Part shown: in pieces, positions 25,471 through 38,262 of the stretch
Layout: each line of letters begins with the position of its first letter
How positions within the stretch are numbered: position 1 is the stretch's first letter
NCBI GenBank assembly: GCA_002105175.1
Contig: MCGE01000008.1
Location: 806,001 to 870,000 of the forward strand
Reading direction: 5' to 3'
Source: Absidia repens
Lineage: Eukaryota; Mucoromycota; Mucoromycetes; Mucorales; Cunninghamellaceae
Length of the DNA stretch: 64,000 bases
Made by a program: the position numbers and the translations under genes
The notes under the pieces: generated by a model
Seen by the model: only the letters and a program-made list of their open reading frames with translations
What the model was told of the DNA's origin: nothing
The model's database searches: none

Positions 25471-25473
25471 TTG

Positions 25474-25676
25474 CTATATGACGAAATGGTCAATGATTAG
25501 TCAATGTTCCTTTTTAGTGTCCTTCCCCTCCCCTTTATTTTTCCATTTTCCCCCAACCCATGTATCCATCCATCCAATCATCTATTTGTATCCTTTTATC
25601 CATCCATCCACGTTTTTGTATATTTCTCCATTAATCGACCGTGTGTCTTCTATTTCGATTCGGGTAAATCACTTAC
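25474..25676 (-). other. Probable 5'-UTR intron of RPS2 with GGAT repeats
   Basis: On the minus strand GTAAGTGATT opens and CGTCATATAG closes a 203-nt segment directly before CAAATG. It contains two clusters of GGATGGATGGA (plus-strand CCATCC, about 25560-25612). The intron is inferred from splice signals only. Confidence 0.6.
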
Positions 25677-26037
25677 ATAAACTATAATTGAATAAAAATC
25701 CAAAGAGGAAGAAGAAAAACGACAACGAGAACCACTGGCCTAAAAAAAATCAAAAGCGGACTTTGAAGCCTCGGATATTTTTTAGGCGCTAGCTTGAAAG
25801 GCCCCAATGTTCTTGAGACAAAAAAAAAAAATATATCCCACTCCTCCACACTAGAATCCTACGCCCGATATTTGACATTTTTCGGTACCGGCGTTTACAA
25901 GCCCGGCCCTAAATAAAATGTAGAAATATTCGAGATGAATAAAAATGATTTTTTTTTTATTGTAAATGTGGATATATAAGCCTAGAAAGGGAAGGGGAGT
26001 AATACGCTACAATACTAAAAAGAAGGGAAGAATATAA
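25677..26037. other. RPS2 promoter region
   Basis: 361 bp upstream of RPS2, beyond its leader intron. It has short A runs and GC-richer patches but no gene. The 3' end of the kinase gene also lies here. Confidence 0.4.
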
Positions 26038-27735
26038 TCATAGTACCAGCATGTCAAAAGTATCATAGAAATAAGGATGTTCCAATGCCTAATTGCTCAA
26101 TAAACGATTGATGTCAATCTAAACAATAAAAATCACCTTTTTCAACCCATCATGTCATCCCTAGTTTTACCTTTTTGGCTGTAATTCGCTGACCAGGAGG
26201 GTAGATGAAGAACGACTACGATATATGTTTTTCTTTATTAGTTTCAATGTATATTTGCATAATTTGTAATGACGCCGAAAGCTAATTACCTCTAACAAAT
26301 CAAATGCAAGTCCATTCATTGAGAACCCCCCTGACTGTTGAATGATATACGCTTTGAGGTCCTTTTTTTCCCATTCTATAAAAAAAAAAAAAAAAAAAAA
26401 AAAAGAAGAATAGCGCATGTGGCATGTGTGTTAGTATTATCCTTTATATATGCGGCTTGACTGAAACCTTTCACTATAAGCTATTTTTTTTTTTTTACTA
26501 GGATATTCCCAGGAAAAGTAATCCAACTTGGTAACACTGGGCCAGGATGTTTCATCGGGAGTTCCCAATAGTCTAATGATAAAAGGTAAATGGATTACCT
26601 GAAGATATATTCGCTGGGCTATTTGCTTTACCTGAAAATGGCCAATATTTGACCAATAGATTGACTACCTATTTAAGAAAATGGATGTTGATGTTAGATC
26701 ACAGGTAGTATCGTCGGCGGGAAGAAGCAATTAACTAAACTTACAGCAGAAAAGTGGAGAGAGCATCATCATTTCTGCAAAGATACAGCCAACACTCCAA
26801 ATATCAATAGGAAGAGCATAGTCTGAGGAAGAAAGCAATAGCTCCGGAGCACAATAATTCAAAGTAGCAACCTATGAAAAAAAGAAACACTATCAGTGAA
26901 AGAGATCATGGGCAATATGTGATGTACTTTACCTTGGGAGTACCTTTTTGGAAAGGGATTGAGAATGTCCTCGAGAGTCCGAAGTCCGTGACGCACAAGC
27001 TCCCGTTTTGTTTTATCAAGATGTTCTTGGGCTTGAGATCTCTGTGAATAACTCTATGACCATGGCAATATTCAAGACCACTTAGTAACTGATGCATGAA
27101 GCTCTAATTAAAATATTAAACAATTTATTTCAATAACATAATATATTACTATTTTTCCTTACCTTGATATGGCCCAAGGTCATTCCTTCTCTACCAGTGT
27201 GATACATATAATGTGCAAGATCCTACATATAATAAAGCAAATATCATTATTCAATAATACGTTTTCATATCCATGACATTTATTTTCTGATTGCCTTTTT
27301 GTTTGATTTTTACCATATCGTAGTATTCTAATATTAGCATCACATCCCTACCTTGAAAATGCACACCCAGCATTCTAGTGAAAAAAAAAAGTAAAGAAGA
27401 TTAGAAAGGAAATAGTGAAGGCCCGCATGCATAAAACGTCTACTTAACGATATGATGTTAGGATGATGGAGTTCTTTCAATAGACATATTTCTCTTATCG
27501 TAGATGAGGCCACACCGTCTTCATTTCTTGGGAAATACGTTTTAATAGCAACCATGGCACCAGTTTTCTGATGTTGAGCAAAACGGATCGTGCCAAACGA
27601 CCCTTCACCACCATAACCAAGGATGTTGTAAGTAGACCTTAATGACGATTGAGATCCACCGTCCTCATTACCGCCATTGTCATCGTCGATGTTGGAATGA
27701 GGACCGTATGTTGTAAAGGTTATTTCCTCTTCCAT
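26038..27735 (-). CDS. Divergent cyclin-dependent protein kinase
   Basis: Ten coding exons (minus strand) 27449-27735, 27314-27374, 27163-27222, 26933-27103, 26745-26871, 26632-26668, 26499-26572, 26290-26375, 26171-26215 and 26038-26088 join to 332 residues. Kinase motifs: glycine loop [15 protein letters not shown] lysine, HRDLKPKN catalytic loop, DFGLSR, then RITAKKALEHPYF at the end of the domain. The cyclin-binding helix reads ASSTIRE instead of PSTAIRE. The activation segment reads [13 protein letters not shown] where CDKs have a WYRAPE-type sequence; the Thr that is normally phosphorylated appears conserved. An acidic 35-residue N-terminal extension precedes the fold. It is a CDK-family member, but not an obvious orthologue of CDC28, PHO85, KIN28 or SSN3. 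Confidence 0.88.
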
Positions 27736-27970
27736 GACTTAAATAATATTCAAAGTGTAAAAGTGAGGTTGACAGAAAAAGAAAAAAAAATAGAATCGGT
27801 ATAGAAGCAAAAAGGACATCCAGCAATCTAAAGTTTTAAAACATTCAAATCCCGCTTAAAGCAGATGCAAAATTCAAATCATTTTATTAATTTCGCACAG
27901 TGTCAAGAAAGTCGAGATAAAATAAAAGCTATTCTAAGCAAAGTATATATTCTATTAGGTCTGATAAATA

Positions 27971-29668
27971 CTATACTACTATATAACTAAGCACCGTGGC
28001 GCTAATAACCAGTCCAATACCAACCAAATTCATCAATTGCACATAAACAAAATATTCCACCCCAAGACTAGGACTGCAGCAAAAGTAAGTAAAAGACGGT
28101 ACACACATAAAAGGTCGATAAAGATGCGAAGTCAGCCATAGAAAAGGGAATGCCGATAGTATCCATAAAAGAACAATCCACTGTATAGTTGAATGTTGGT
28201 CGTAACCAGCAACAATGCCAAGCAAAAGGGGTAGCGCCACGGAGATAAAAACGACATTATACTTGTGACTTTTGTCTTTCCATGTAAGGTACTTTGTCGG
28301 GCCTAGCAGCGAATCAATACCATATCTTGAACTATGACATAAAGTGGGATCGAAGCCTTTCCTAGAGTGGTGGAAGCTAGGGATGTATAATTGGTCGTCG
28401 TTTTGATCGGTAAAGAAGCTGACATCGGTACCAAGGGGCGAGAATCCAACCAAAGTTCTTGTTTCCATATTCACTTGCACGGGCGTCTTGTCAAACAATA
28501 GTTCCACCCTCCGGGGCACACGTAAGCTGAAGACGGTGAGTTGAGTCGGTAAAAGGAGCCGGGAAGCACTTTGTAAGATCGTCATCATCATGTATATTCC
28601 CAAAATCAACTTCCCCCAACTATTGCCATGTTCCACAAAGATCTTATAAGAAGAGAAGGCTAATTGGATAAACGTAATAAGAAGTGACCCCATAGCATTG
28701 TTTTGAATCCCCCGTGCTTGATAGATGAGTTGTTCGATCATGATTGGCGGTAAGAATCGAATAGATGATGGGTGCAGTGAAGCTTGGTACTGGCATCGAG
28801 ATCCAGGGCCGCAAATAGACATATCCTTTGTTTTGATAGCGTATCTGTCCCGATGTGATGATAACGTATCGTCGTATCCCAAAAAGACATTCCCATTGAG
28901 GATACAATTTTTGACCGAGTTCCGCCCAGACGCATCCAATGTGTCGAGTTGTTCCTTCAAAAAGGTGCCGTTATCTTGATAGAGGTGAGGTCGAAAATAT
29001 TTGGATGGAAATTCAATGGGACTGGAGTAAAGAATGGCATCTTGTTTGAAGTACTTGTAAATAGCGCTGTAAGCATCGTAAACACCATTCATGGGCCACG
29101 CTAATGCAGCAACGTAAGATATGATCGTTGGTCCGAGTCGTTTTGTGCGTTCAGGGCGTATGGCAACAGCATGAGCGACGTATGACAAAATAACGGTGGT
29201 CATAATCGACAATATATTCCATGAGTATTCATCGATTCCAAGCAATTGTGCCACATTTGTCGGAGCAGCAGTAGTAATGTGTGAATGGCATAAAACGATT
29301 AGCAAACAGAGAAAATGCGACCGTGGCGGGTAAAATCTATGTTTGTACATTTATAGGATCAGTTTAATGAATATAAAAAAGAGGTTCAATATAAACATTA
29401 TTACATTACTTGATAAAGCTCATTTAAAAAGGAATTTCACTTACAAATTGTGGCAATCAAACCCACATGACCAAATCAAAGGTGTCGTCTCCGCTAAGAC
29501 CAAGTTTGGAGTAGCAGGCAATAAGGAGATATCGCATAGTGGCTGAGGTGAACAACACCGTTTCAAAGGAAGGAAGACAACAAAGACAATATGCAGTATT
29601 TCTCCTCTCCTCCTCCTCTTCAATATATCAATAATCTCCAACAGAAGCTTTCCTATTGTCACAATCCC
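27971..29668 (-). CDS. Uncharacterised polytopic membrane protein (5' end unresolved)
   Basis: The last exon, 27971-29336, codes for 454 residues plus stop. An upstream exon ends at 29445 (GTAAGT donor) and joins in frame, adding a Cys-rich lumenal-looking segment (CDISLLPATPNLV, then WSCGFDCHNL). The upstream exon has no ATG in the open part of its frame, so the true start lies in an unrecognised exon further upstream; the boundary given is approximate. About seven hydrophobic helices are visible, among them ILSIMTTVILSYVAHAVA, AMGSLLITFIQLAFSSY, YNVVFISVALPLLLGIVAGY and the C-terminal LVGIGLVISATVLSYIVV. I recognise no family. It is tandem with the kinase gene, 235 bp apart. Confidence 0.6.
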
Positions 29669-30011
29669 CAAGACCAGTTTTTGATTTTTGTTTCAGTGCC
29701 ACCGGTGAAGGTGAATTTTTTTTTTGTTAAGTGGAAGAAAAAACTTATTAATACATAGTATACTAGAGAATAGCCAATACCTTCTCTTGACCAGATCCTC
29801 GTGCGCATCAATTACCTTTTTGTCCAGAAGCTACATCCGCAGCCAAAAGGAAGTTTCTTTGTTCGTGTTCCTTCGAGGTCTAAATATATACAAACGTATA
29901 AGTGAAATTTTTGTTTTTACACAAATCCTTTATTTTATTTTTAGCATTACCGAAAGTCGTTCTTTTGTGTCGTTCGAGATTCAAGCGAATTGGGAAGACA
30001 ACAAGGAGTAA

Positions 30012-30045
<34 letters not shown>

Positions 30046-30084
30046 GCTATAGGGAACAGCTGTTCAGTGAGAGAAACAGAACAT

Positions 30085-30580
30085 ATTTCAAATTCCGCAC
30101 ACGTGAATTTTTATTCCCCCTCCCATTTTTTATACAAGATTTTGGACCACCATTAGTTGGATTTTTGGAGTCTTCATAAAGTCAGTTTAGTGTTAGTTTG
30201 TCCATTGTTTTTATCAATATTCCAATAAAATATGTCTTTTTTGCTTCAATGAAAAATGTCCCATTAGTCTCTCTCATGCCTTGTACTGTACGTACAGTAG
30301 ATCCCTTTTTACCATCGCTTTTTGAGATTAGTGCGAATTCGTGTTTTGCTTCAATCCAAGACATCACATAATCATTCTCATGCCTGATACAGTGTATAAA
30401 TACCTTTTATTCCCCCCCCCCGTTTTAAAATAATTCTGACCATCCATTAGAACTCCTAATAGCCTCATCTAAGCTACCACCATTAGATCCTTTATTATGA
30501 TGAACTCCACACTCTCAGTTTAGTATCTCCGTATTTCTCTAATAAAATATATATTTTACTACAATCCTTTGACACGACAA
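30085..30580 (-). repeat. Dispersed repeat, copy E (internally deleted)
   Basis: Inverted copy. CACGTG at 30100-30105 follows TTCAAATTCCGCA. Then come CAATAAAATATGTCTTTTT, TGTCCCATTAGTCTCTCTCATGC, GTAGATCCCTTTTTACCATC and a final CTAATAAAATATATATTTTA with CAATCCTTTGAC at the right edge. The segment carrying the CCCCATGCAT block is missing compared with copies F and G. Confidence 0.75.
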
Positions 30581-30662
30581 TGACGATAACCTTTAGTGAG
30601 CTATTTTTTAATTGCACTATAATACGCTTGCTTTTTAGCTTACCCACTGAAAATACTGTTCC

Positions 30663-30971
30663 TCAAGAGCACAAGCGATCGACAAGGAGTCCTACATCTC
30701 TTAATATGAAAGATAAGCCTACCATTGCTCTGTCAAACATATTAGTGAGCCTGAACCGCATCATGAAGTGTAGACGCCGATATAAGCCATTTTCCCAGCT
30801 TTCTGACTTGCGCACTACCACTATGTTTCCCTTTAAAGATCCCTGCCCCCACCCCAAACCCAGCCACTTCCATATCAGTCCAACATCACCAATTATCAAT
30901 GGTGTCACTATTGCCGCCCTAAGAATATCATAAGGCCCATTAGGTTGATATGATGGTTTTAGATGCAGCAT
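30663..30971 (-). pseudogene. Protein-like open frame, possible gene fragment
   Basis: An uninterrupted 102-residue minus-strand frame with an ATG start. Its composition looks more like a real protein than its surroundings (for example GPYDILRAAIVTPLIIGDVG and YRRLHFMMRFRLTNMFDRAM). It ends at TGA with no obvious continuation. I recognise no family. It may be a relic or exon of an unknown gene, or chance. Confidence 0.3.
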
Positions 30972-31284
30972 GACATAACTAGTTTATTATTTTCATTGCA
31001 CACAGTATAAATCCATATCAGTTTCAAATTCACTTTCTTATCATATTTTTAGCCTAAGAAATTAGGTATGGCGTTTTCCGTGCCCCTATCTTTCAATTGA
31101 AACACTTGTGATCACCTACTCAAAAATAAAATAGCTGACACAATATTAAAATGGGAGAAAACACTTTTATTATCAGTATTGACTCCTTGCCATGGAATGG
31201 GAGAGAAAATAATGTCAATCATACAATGAGCTGTAGGCAGTATAATTTCCACGCCAAAACTAATAAGAGGCAAGCTGCTCACTG

Positions 31285-31316
<32 letters not shown>

Positions 31317-31545
31317 GTTGCTTTCCGTGAACAAACACAGAAGATGAAAAAAGTTACTAAAAATTTAGCAATCGGACACCATAACTTCTAATAAACAACC
31401 AAAATCACTGCTGCACCAACCAAAACATTGCTTAAACGCCGTCGCACACATGGCAAAAACTAAAGATATATGAAAACAGCTTTTTTATTATTATATAGAT
31501 AAATCATGTAAAAAAAAAAAAAAATCAAATAAACTGAACTAAATA

Positions 31546-33387
31546 CTATTCTAATTGCGATAAACTATTCAAGACCGCCTGAGTTCGCATCACATCTAAA
31601 GCCTGCTTGATTTCCAAATGACGACGTGCAGCATCCAACCAATCCGAGGTCAAATGTTTAGGCCAGCCCTTCAATTGATTCATTTCCCGGGTAGCGCTTT
31701 CCAAATCATCATCGTGTGTCAAATAGTATTGTGCACGGGCAAGACGGGCTTCAATATCATCACCGGGAACCAGACCATGCTTGGGGAAAAGGAGCTTGCT
31801 GAGGGCGATAGAGATAATGTGGGAGATCATGGAGCTACCTTCTTCAGGGATCAAAGAGGCATCACGGACTTCGGTGGCCACAGTGTCAAACCGTTCAACC
31901 AATTGAGTATAAGAGCTGATACCATGCTCAGCAACGGTTTCGGAGATGTTGGATGCTACCACCTGTACAAGTGCATCGTTGCGTTTTTCTACTTGGTTGG
32001 CAAAGGGACTGTCAGGGCGACTGAGCACACGTAAGGTTTGTAATTCTTGCAAGAAGGCTTGTTTGTTTCCAGCATAGGCAGCACGCTTCAAAGCATCAAT
32101 GGCCACGAGCAGCTGATGTCCTTTCCGAGAGTCATCCAAGTATTCCGCATTGGCATTGGATATACGTTCCAGTTGAGTTTGGCGAGCCATCACTTGGTCC
32201 ACGTTGGCTAATCGTCCACCGCGTTCCTCTTCCACTTGATGTTGGACTTGATCAGCAAACGACTGTTGAAGGGTGACCATCTGAGCCTTGAGATCTTCCT
32301 TGAGTGTAGCCATGGCTTGGTCGCGTTGGTTGTCTAATTCCAGTTGTCCCATCTCAGCCAGTTGTTGTTGTAATTTACTGTGTTCGGCAATCAATAACTG
32401 CTTGAGCTTGTCCGCCTTGTCTGCTACACGTTTCTTTGACTTGTCTTGTGCTGAGGTCACCTTGGTGATAAGTGCATCGTAATGGTCAGAGACTTGCTTA
32501 TCCACCTTTTCGGCATGCTTGCTGAGTAGGGCCACCTTGGCTTGTACAAGTGCTTGTCCATCACGCACCGCCTTGAATTCTTGATCGATCAGCTGGATAT
32601 CCCTTGCAGCGAAATCGGCCAATCGCTTAGCATGTCCTGTCAACCCTACTTCGTTCAATGTTTTGATCAATTGTTGCGTCGTTTTGATGAGTTCATCCAC
32701 TACAGGTTCGTCACCAACATTGATGGAGGTTTTGAAGGAGGGTACACGTGCTGCTGATTCACCGGTAACAATGTTGTCAAAGAGAGGTGATTCTTTTTTG
32801 TTGGAAGAGGATAATTTTTGCTGTTTTCGGATGTTGTCAATAGGTGTATTGGTGGAAGAAGAGGGCAATGAAGCGGCATCTTTATCGCGTTTCAAGTAAG
32901 CAATGACATCACCAAGATATTCGTACCAATCCAAAGCAGATTCCTTAAAGTTGCCAGCGTGAGTAGACATTTGTGAAGCCGTTTCCGAAGCTTGTTGTTT
33001 CCATTGTAATCCCTTTTCGTAATAATCCTTGAATTCGGCATCGGTAGCAGCATCTTCTAAAGTCTCAAGGACACGTTCGCCACCTGGGACGTATGTTGTG
33101 AAAGTATCGTGGAAGGCTTCATTGTTTAAAGCGAGGTAAGTGGCGCCACCGTAAGCTCCGGCTCCGAGTAAAGTCGTCCACAGCACCTTTTTGCCAATAG
33201 ATCCTGACTTTTGAGTAGTTTGATCAGTTGTGTACAATCGATTCTACAAATAAGCAAAAGTCAAGCAGGAGTTAGTTGATTTGCTAGATAAAAATAAATT
33301 TGGTATATTGTGATTTACCAAAGAAGATCGTGCTGTGCGTGAGGATATACGAGTAGTTGCCGAAAGAATGGAGGCCCCTCGAAGCAT
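31546..33387 (-). CDS. MIC60: MICOS complex subunit MIC60 (mitofilin)
   Basis: Coding exons (minus strand) 33319-33387 and 31546-33243 give 588 residues. The N-terminus is a basic, Ser/Thr-rich mitochondrial presequence (MLRGASILSATTRISSRTAR), followed by one membrane helix (KVLWTTLLGAGAYGGATYLAL). A long coiled coil fills the middle (about residues 200-420). The C-terminal mitofilin domain is clear (HGLVPGDDIEARLARAQYYL, then MNQLKGWPKHLTSDWLDAAR and RHLEIKQALDVMRTQAVL). It anchors crista junctions in the inner mitochondrial membrane. Length is within the fungal range. The gene is divergent from the cyclin gene at 34.2 kb. Confidence 0.95.
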
Positions 33388-34240
33388 GGTCAGTTGTCTA
33401 ATGAATGGAGGAGAAGGGTGTGATAAAGAGAGGAAAAAAAAAAAAAGGAAGAAAAACTTCATCGCCCCTTGTTGCCAAACAAAATAACAAAAACATTATA
33501 CTCCGACTTTTGGGCTCTGTGCCCGTGACATTTATTCAAAAGCAATGACTAGAGAAAGAGCGAAAGCGAGCGAGAAAGCAGGGCCTGCCACAAAGTAATT
33601 ATCGTGAATGACAAAAAGAAAAAATTATCCTTGATGTATATATAAATGGGTTGAAAGGGACTTTGATCCGAGAAAATACGATAAAGGGGACAAGCTTGCT
33701 AAAGTAAGTAAAAAAAAAAAAAAAAAAAACTGGCCACAGGGTTGATTTTGGAACACCGCATGTGATATTAGAGCGTAATGTCTTGACTTTATACTGTATA
33801 CATGATCATCGTGATCATCATTATTATCAATATCATATTATCACATAAAGATTAATCTAATATACATTTTATATGCAAAGTGGTAGTTAGGTTATTAAAA
33901 AAGAATAGCTGTTCTGGTTAAAAAGTACCCGGTCGGATTCACGTGAGCGTCCTCACGGTGTAATATTTAATTTTTTTGTGAAGAATAATATTCTCCCTCT
34001 CTTTTATTTATTTTAAACTTTTTTTTTTGTCGTTGCTGGTACAAAAGTTGTTTGAATCACAGGGTCATACTATTTTACCCATCTTGTTTATTATATACAT
34101 ATTTTTTATATGTGTGTATAATTAGTTATATTCACCTTCTCACTCTTTGGTACCTTCAACTATTACTACAATAAACTTCATTCTTCTCGAGTTTTATTTT
34201 ATCACAACATTTGTATACCATACCCCAAGCCAGTAACACA
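33388..34240. other. Divergent promoter region
   Basis: 853 bp between MIC60 (leftward) and the cyclin gene (rightward). It has A and T runs and an imperfect palindromic CACGTGAGCGTCCTCACGGTG near 33952-33972. No gene was seen. Confidence 0.5.
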
Positions 34241-36415
<2,175 letters not shown>

Positions 36416-37211
36416 TCCCCTCTACCTGTTATTATTATTATTATTATTAGTATTAGTATTATTATCCTTTACCCAACATGACTTTGTCGTAGTATATTTG
36501 TATCCTTTTTGATTATCATTAGTATCATTATCATTTTATATTAGTTTTATTTTTATATCATATCATTATCATTATTATTTACTCATATATATTCCCTTCC
36601 ATTGTTTTATCACATTAGTGAGCTAGTTATCACTTCATATACATATCCATATATAACATATATCTCTTATTATTTCGTATTATTCAAATAAAAATAAAAA
36701 ACATGCACTATTGGTGGATACTTGATGAACGATGATCTGTGTATCATATACTGTATTATAACACGAAAGGGGAAGGAAAGGATTTAATAAAAAAGGGGTC
36801 GGAAGGAAAAGTAAAAAAAAGGGGGGAGTATCAAGTTGGGGTGAACAAAAGAGTGAGATGGCTGGCTGTTGTTGATGATGACGATGATTGCCTTCATATT
36901 GGTGGAAAAAAAAAAAAAAGGTACGAAAAGGACAATAAACAAATGGACAAAATTTGAATTGAGTATTATTAGTTCTTTTTGCTCCTCTTTCTCGTCACTA
37001 GTTTCGACTGGTTACTTTTGCAAAAGATGTAAGGAATGTATATTATGTATGATACTGATCCCAATAAATTATTTGCTTAGGACGATCTACGATCAATGCA
37101 ATTTGAAACACCGACTTTTAAATACTTCGGTCTCTTTTTTTGAATTTCTCTTTCTCTCTCTTTCTTCTCTTTTTTCTCCAACCTTTTTTTTTTTTTTTTT
37201 TTTTTTTGAGC
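36416..37211. other. Intergenic region
   Basis: 796 bp between two plus-strand genes, with TTATTA repeats just after the cyclin stop, an AATAAA signal near 36687 and a 27-nt T run just before the SHO1 start. No gene was seen. Confidence 0.5.
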
Positions 37212-38262
37212 ATGGCTGTGTCAAAAAACTTACTAATTATTAACTGGGCATTTTCTTTGGTAAAGTAAAAGGGGATTCATTGCATAAAATAAAAAAACCA
37301 CGTCACTCATTATTTCTGTGCTTTTCTTTTTTAGATCGGCTGGCTGGTTGGGTTTATTGGACTTTGCACTTCAGGGAAATTAACATCAAATCAGTCATGG
37401 TGGATCACTGTGTATAATGCGGGATTAATTGTATTTCTTTTTTGTGTCGTTTGGATGTCAAAACAAAAATCTTTCGCTCCATTAGTAAGTGATGCAAAAC
37501 ACTACTAGCTGGTATGCATTCTTTTTTTTTTTTTTTTTTTTTTGCTGACCACCTTTATTATCATTGTTATAGCTTCTATCATTACTATCCATTGGAATAT
37601 TATACAACACACAAGAAGTGACTGCCTACATAGAGAACGAAGATCGTCGGTCTACGTTTTATGCAACTGCTGCAGGCTACATCTTATTGATTGTGACACA
37701 GGTAAATCCAAATAAAAAAGAAGACGTAAATATTTATCTCCTGCTGTATTTTTTTTTTCTCAGTTTATTTGGTTGACTGCATTTGGTATACGGGATATAT
37801 CACACGGAGAACAGATATCTGGAAGGTCAGGGACGGAAGAACAACTCATCGCATCAGCCTCCACATCGACACCAAACGTACTCGCTAACAATGGAAACAA
37901 CAATAACGGTGGTAGCAACAATAACGAAATGACAATGGCTCAACACCAAAACATGCTCGTCAATGATGCTATGAATACAGTCTATGTTTCACCACATGCA
38001 GAATTCAAAATCCCAGTGGTTGCTCTTCATGCGTATGGTGCCAATCCTGATGATCCAAACGAATTGTCTTTTGAAAAAGGGGAAATTCTCTACGTACACG
38101 ACAAAAAAGGTAGCTGGTGGCAAGCAAAGAAATCAGATTGTACCGTTGGTATGATTCCTTCAAACTATGTAGGTCGTTTTTACTTGTATTTGCATATGTC
38201 TCAGATGAAAAAACTAACCTTTTTCTTTTTAAGGTGTCATGCACAACGTCCTCTGGTTATTA
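37212..38262 (+). CDS. SHO1: Sho1-type osmosensor with SH3 domain
   Basis: Exons 37212-37259, 37335-37484, 37573-37701, 37764-38168 and 38233-38262 give 253 residues. Four membrane helices (within LIINWAFSLIGWLVGFIGL, WWITVYNAGLIVFLFCVVWM, LLLSLLSIGILY, AAGYILLIVTQFIWLTAFGI) are followed by an Asn-rich linker and a C-terminal SH3 domain (about residues 196-247: ALHAYGANPDDPNELSFEKG, SWWQAKK, GMIPSNYV). This is the layout of Sho1, the membrane sensor that recruits Pbs2 in the HOG pathway. It is shorter than the ascomycete proteins, mainly in the linker and N-terminus. The last exon is only ten codons (VSCTTSSGY-stop) and splits the end of the SH3 domain. Confidence 0.92.

Larger units (their letters stand above)
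29669..31545. other. Repeat-bearing intergenic region
   Basis: 1.9 kb holding a 34-nt A run near 30011-30044, repeat copy E, an isolated open frame at 30663-30971 (listed separately) and a T run near 31290-31316. No complete gene was seen. Confidence 0.5.

Noticed and set aside
36738..37243. Open frames between the cyclin and SHO1 genes
   Set aside because: Low-complexity, with no family features; the SHO1 start exon lies inside the second frame's region in a different frame.
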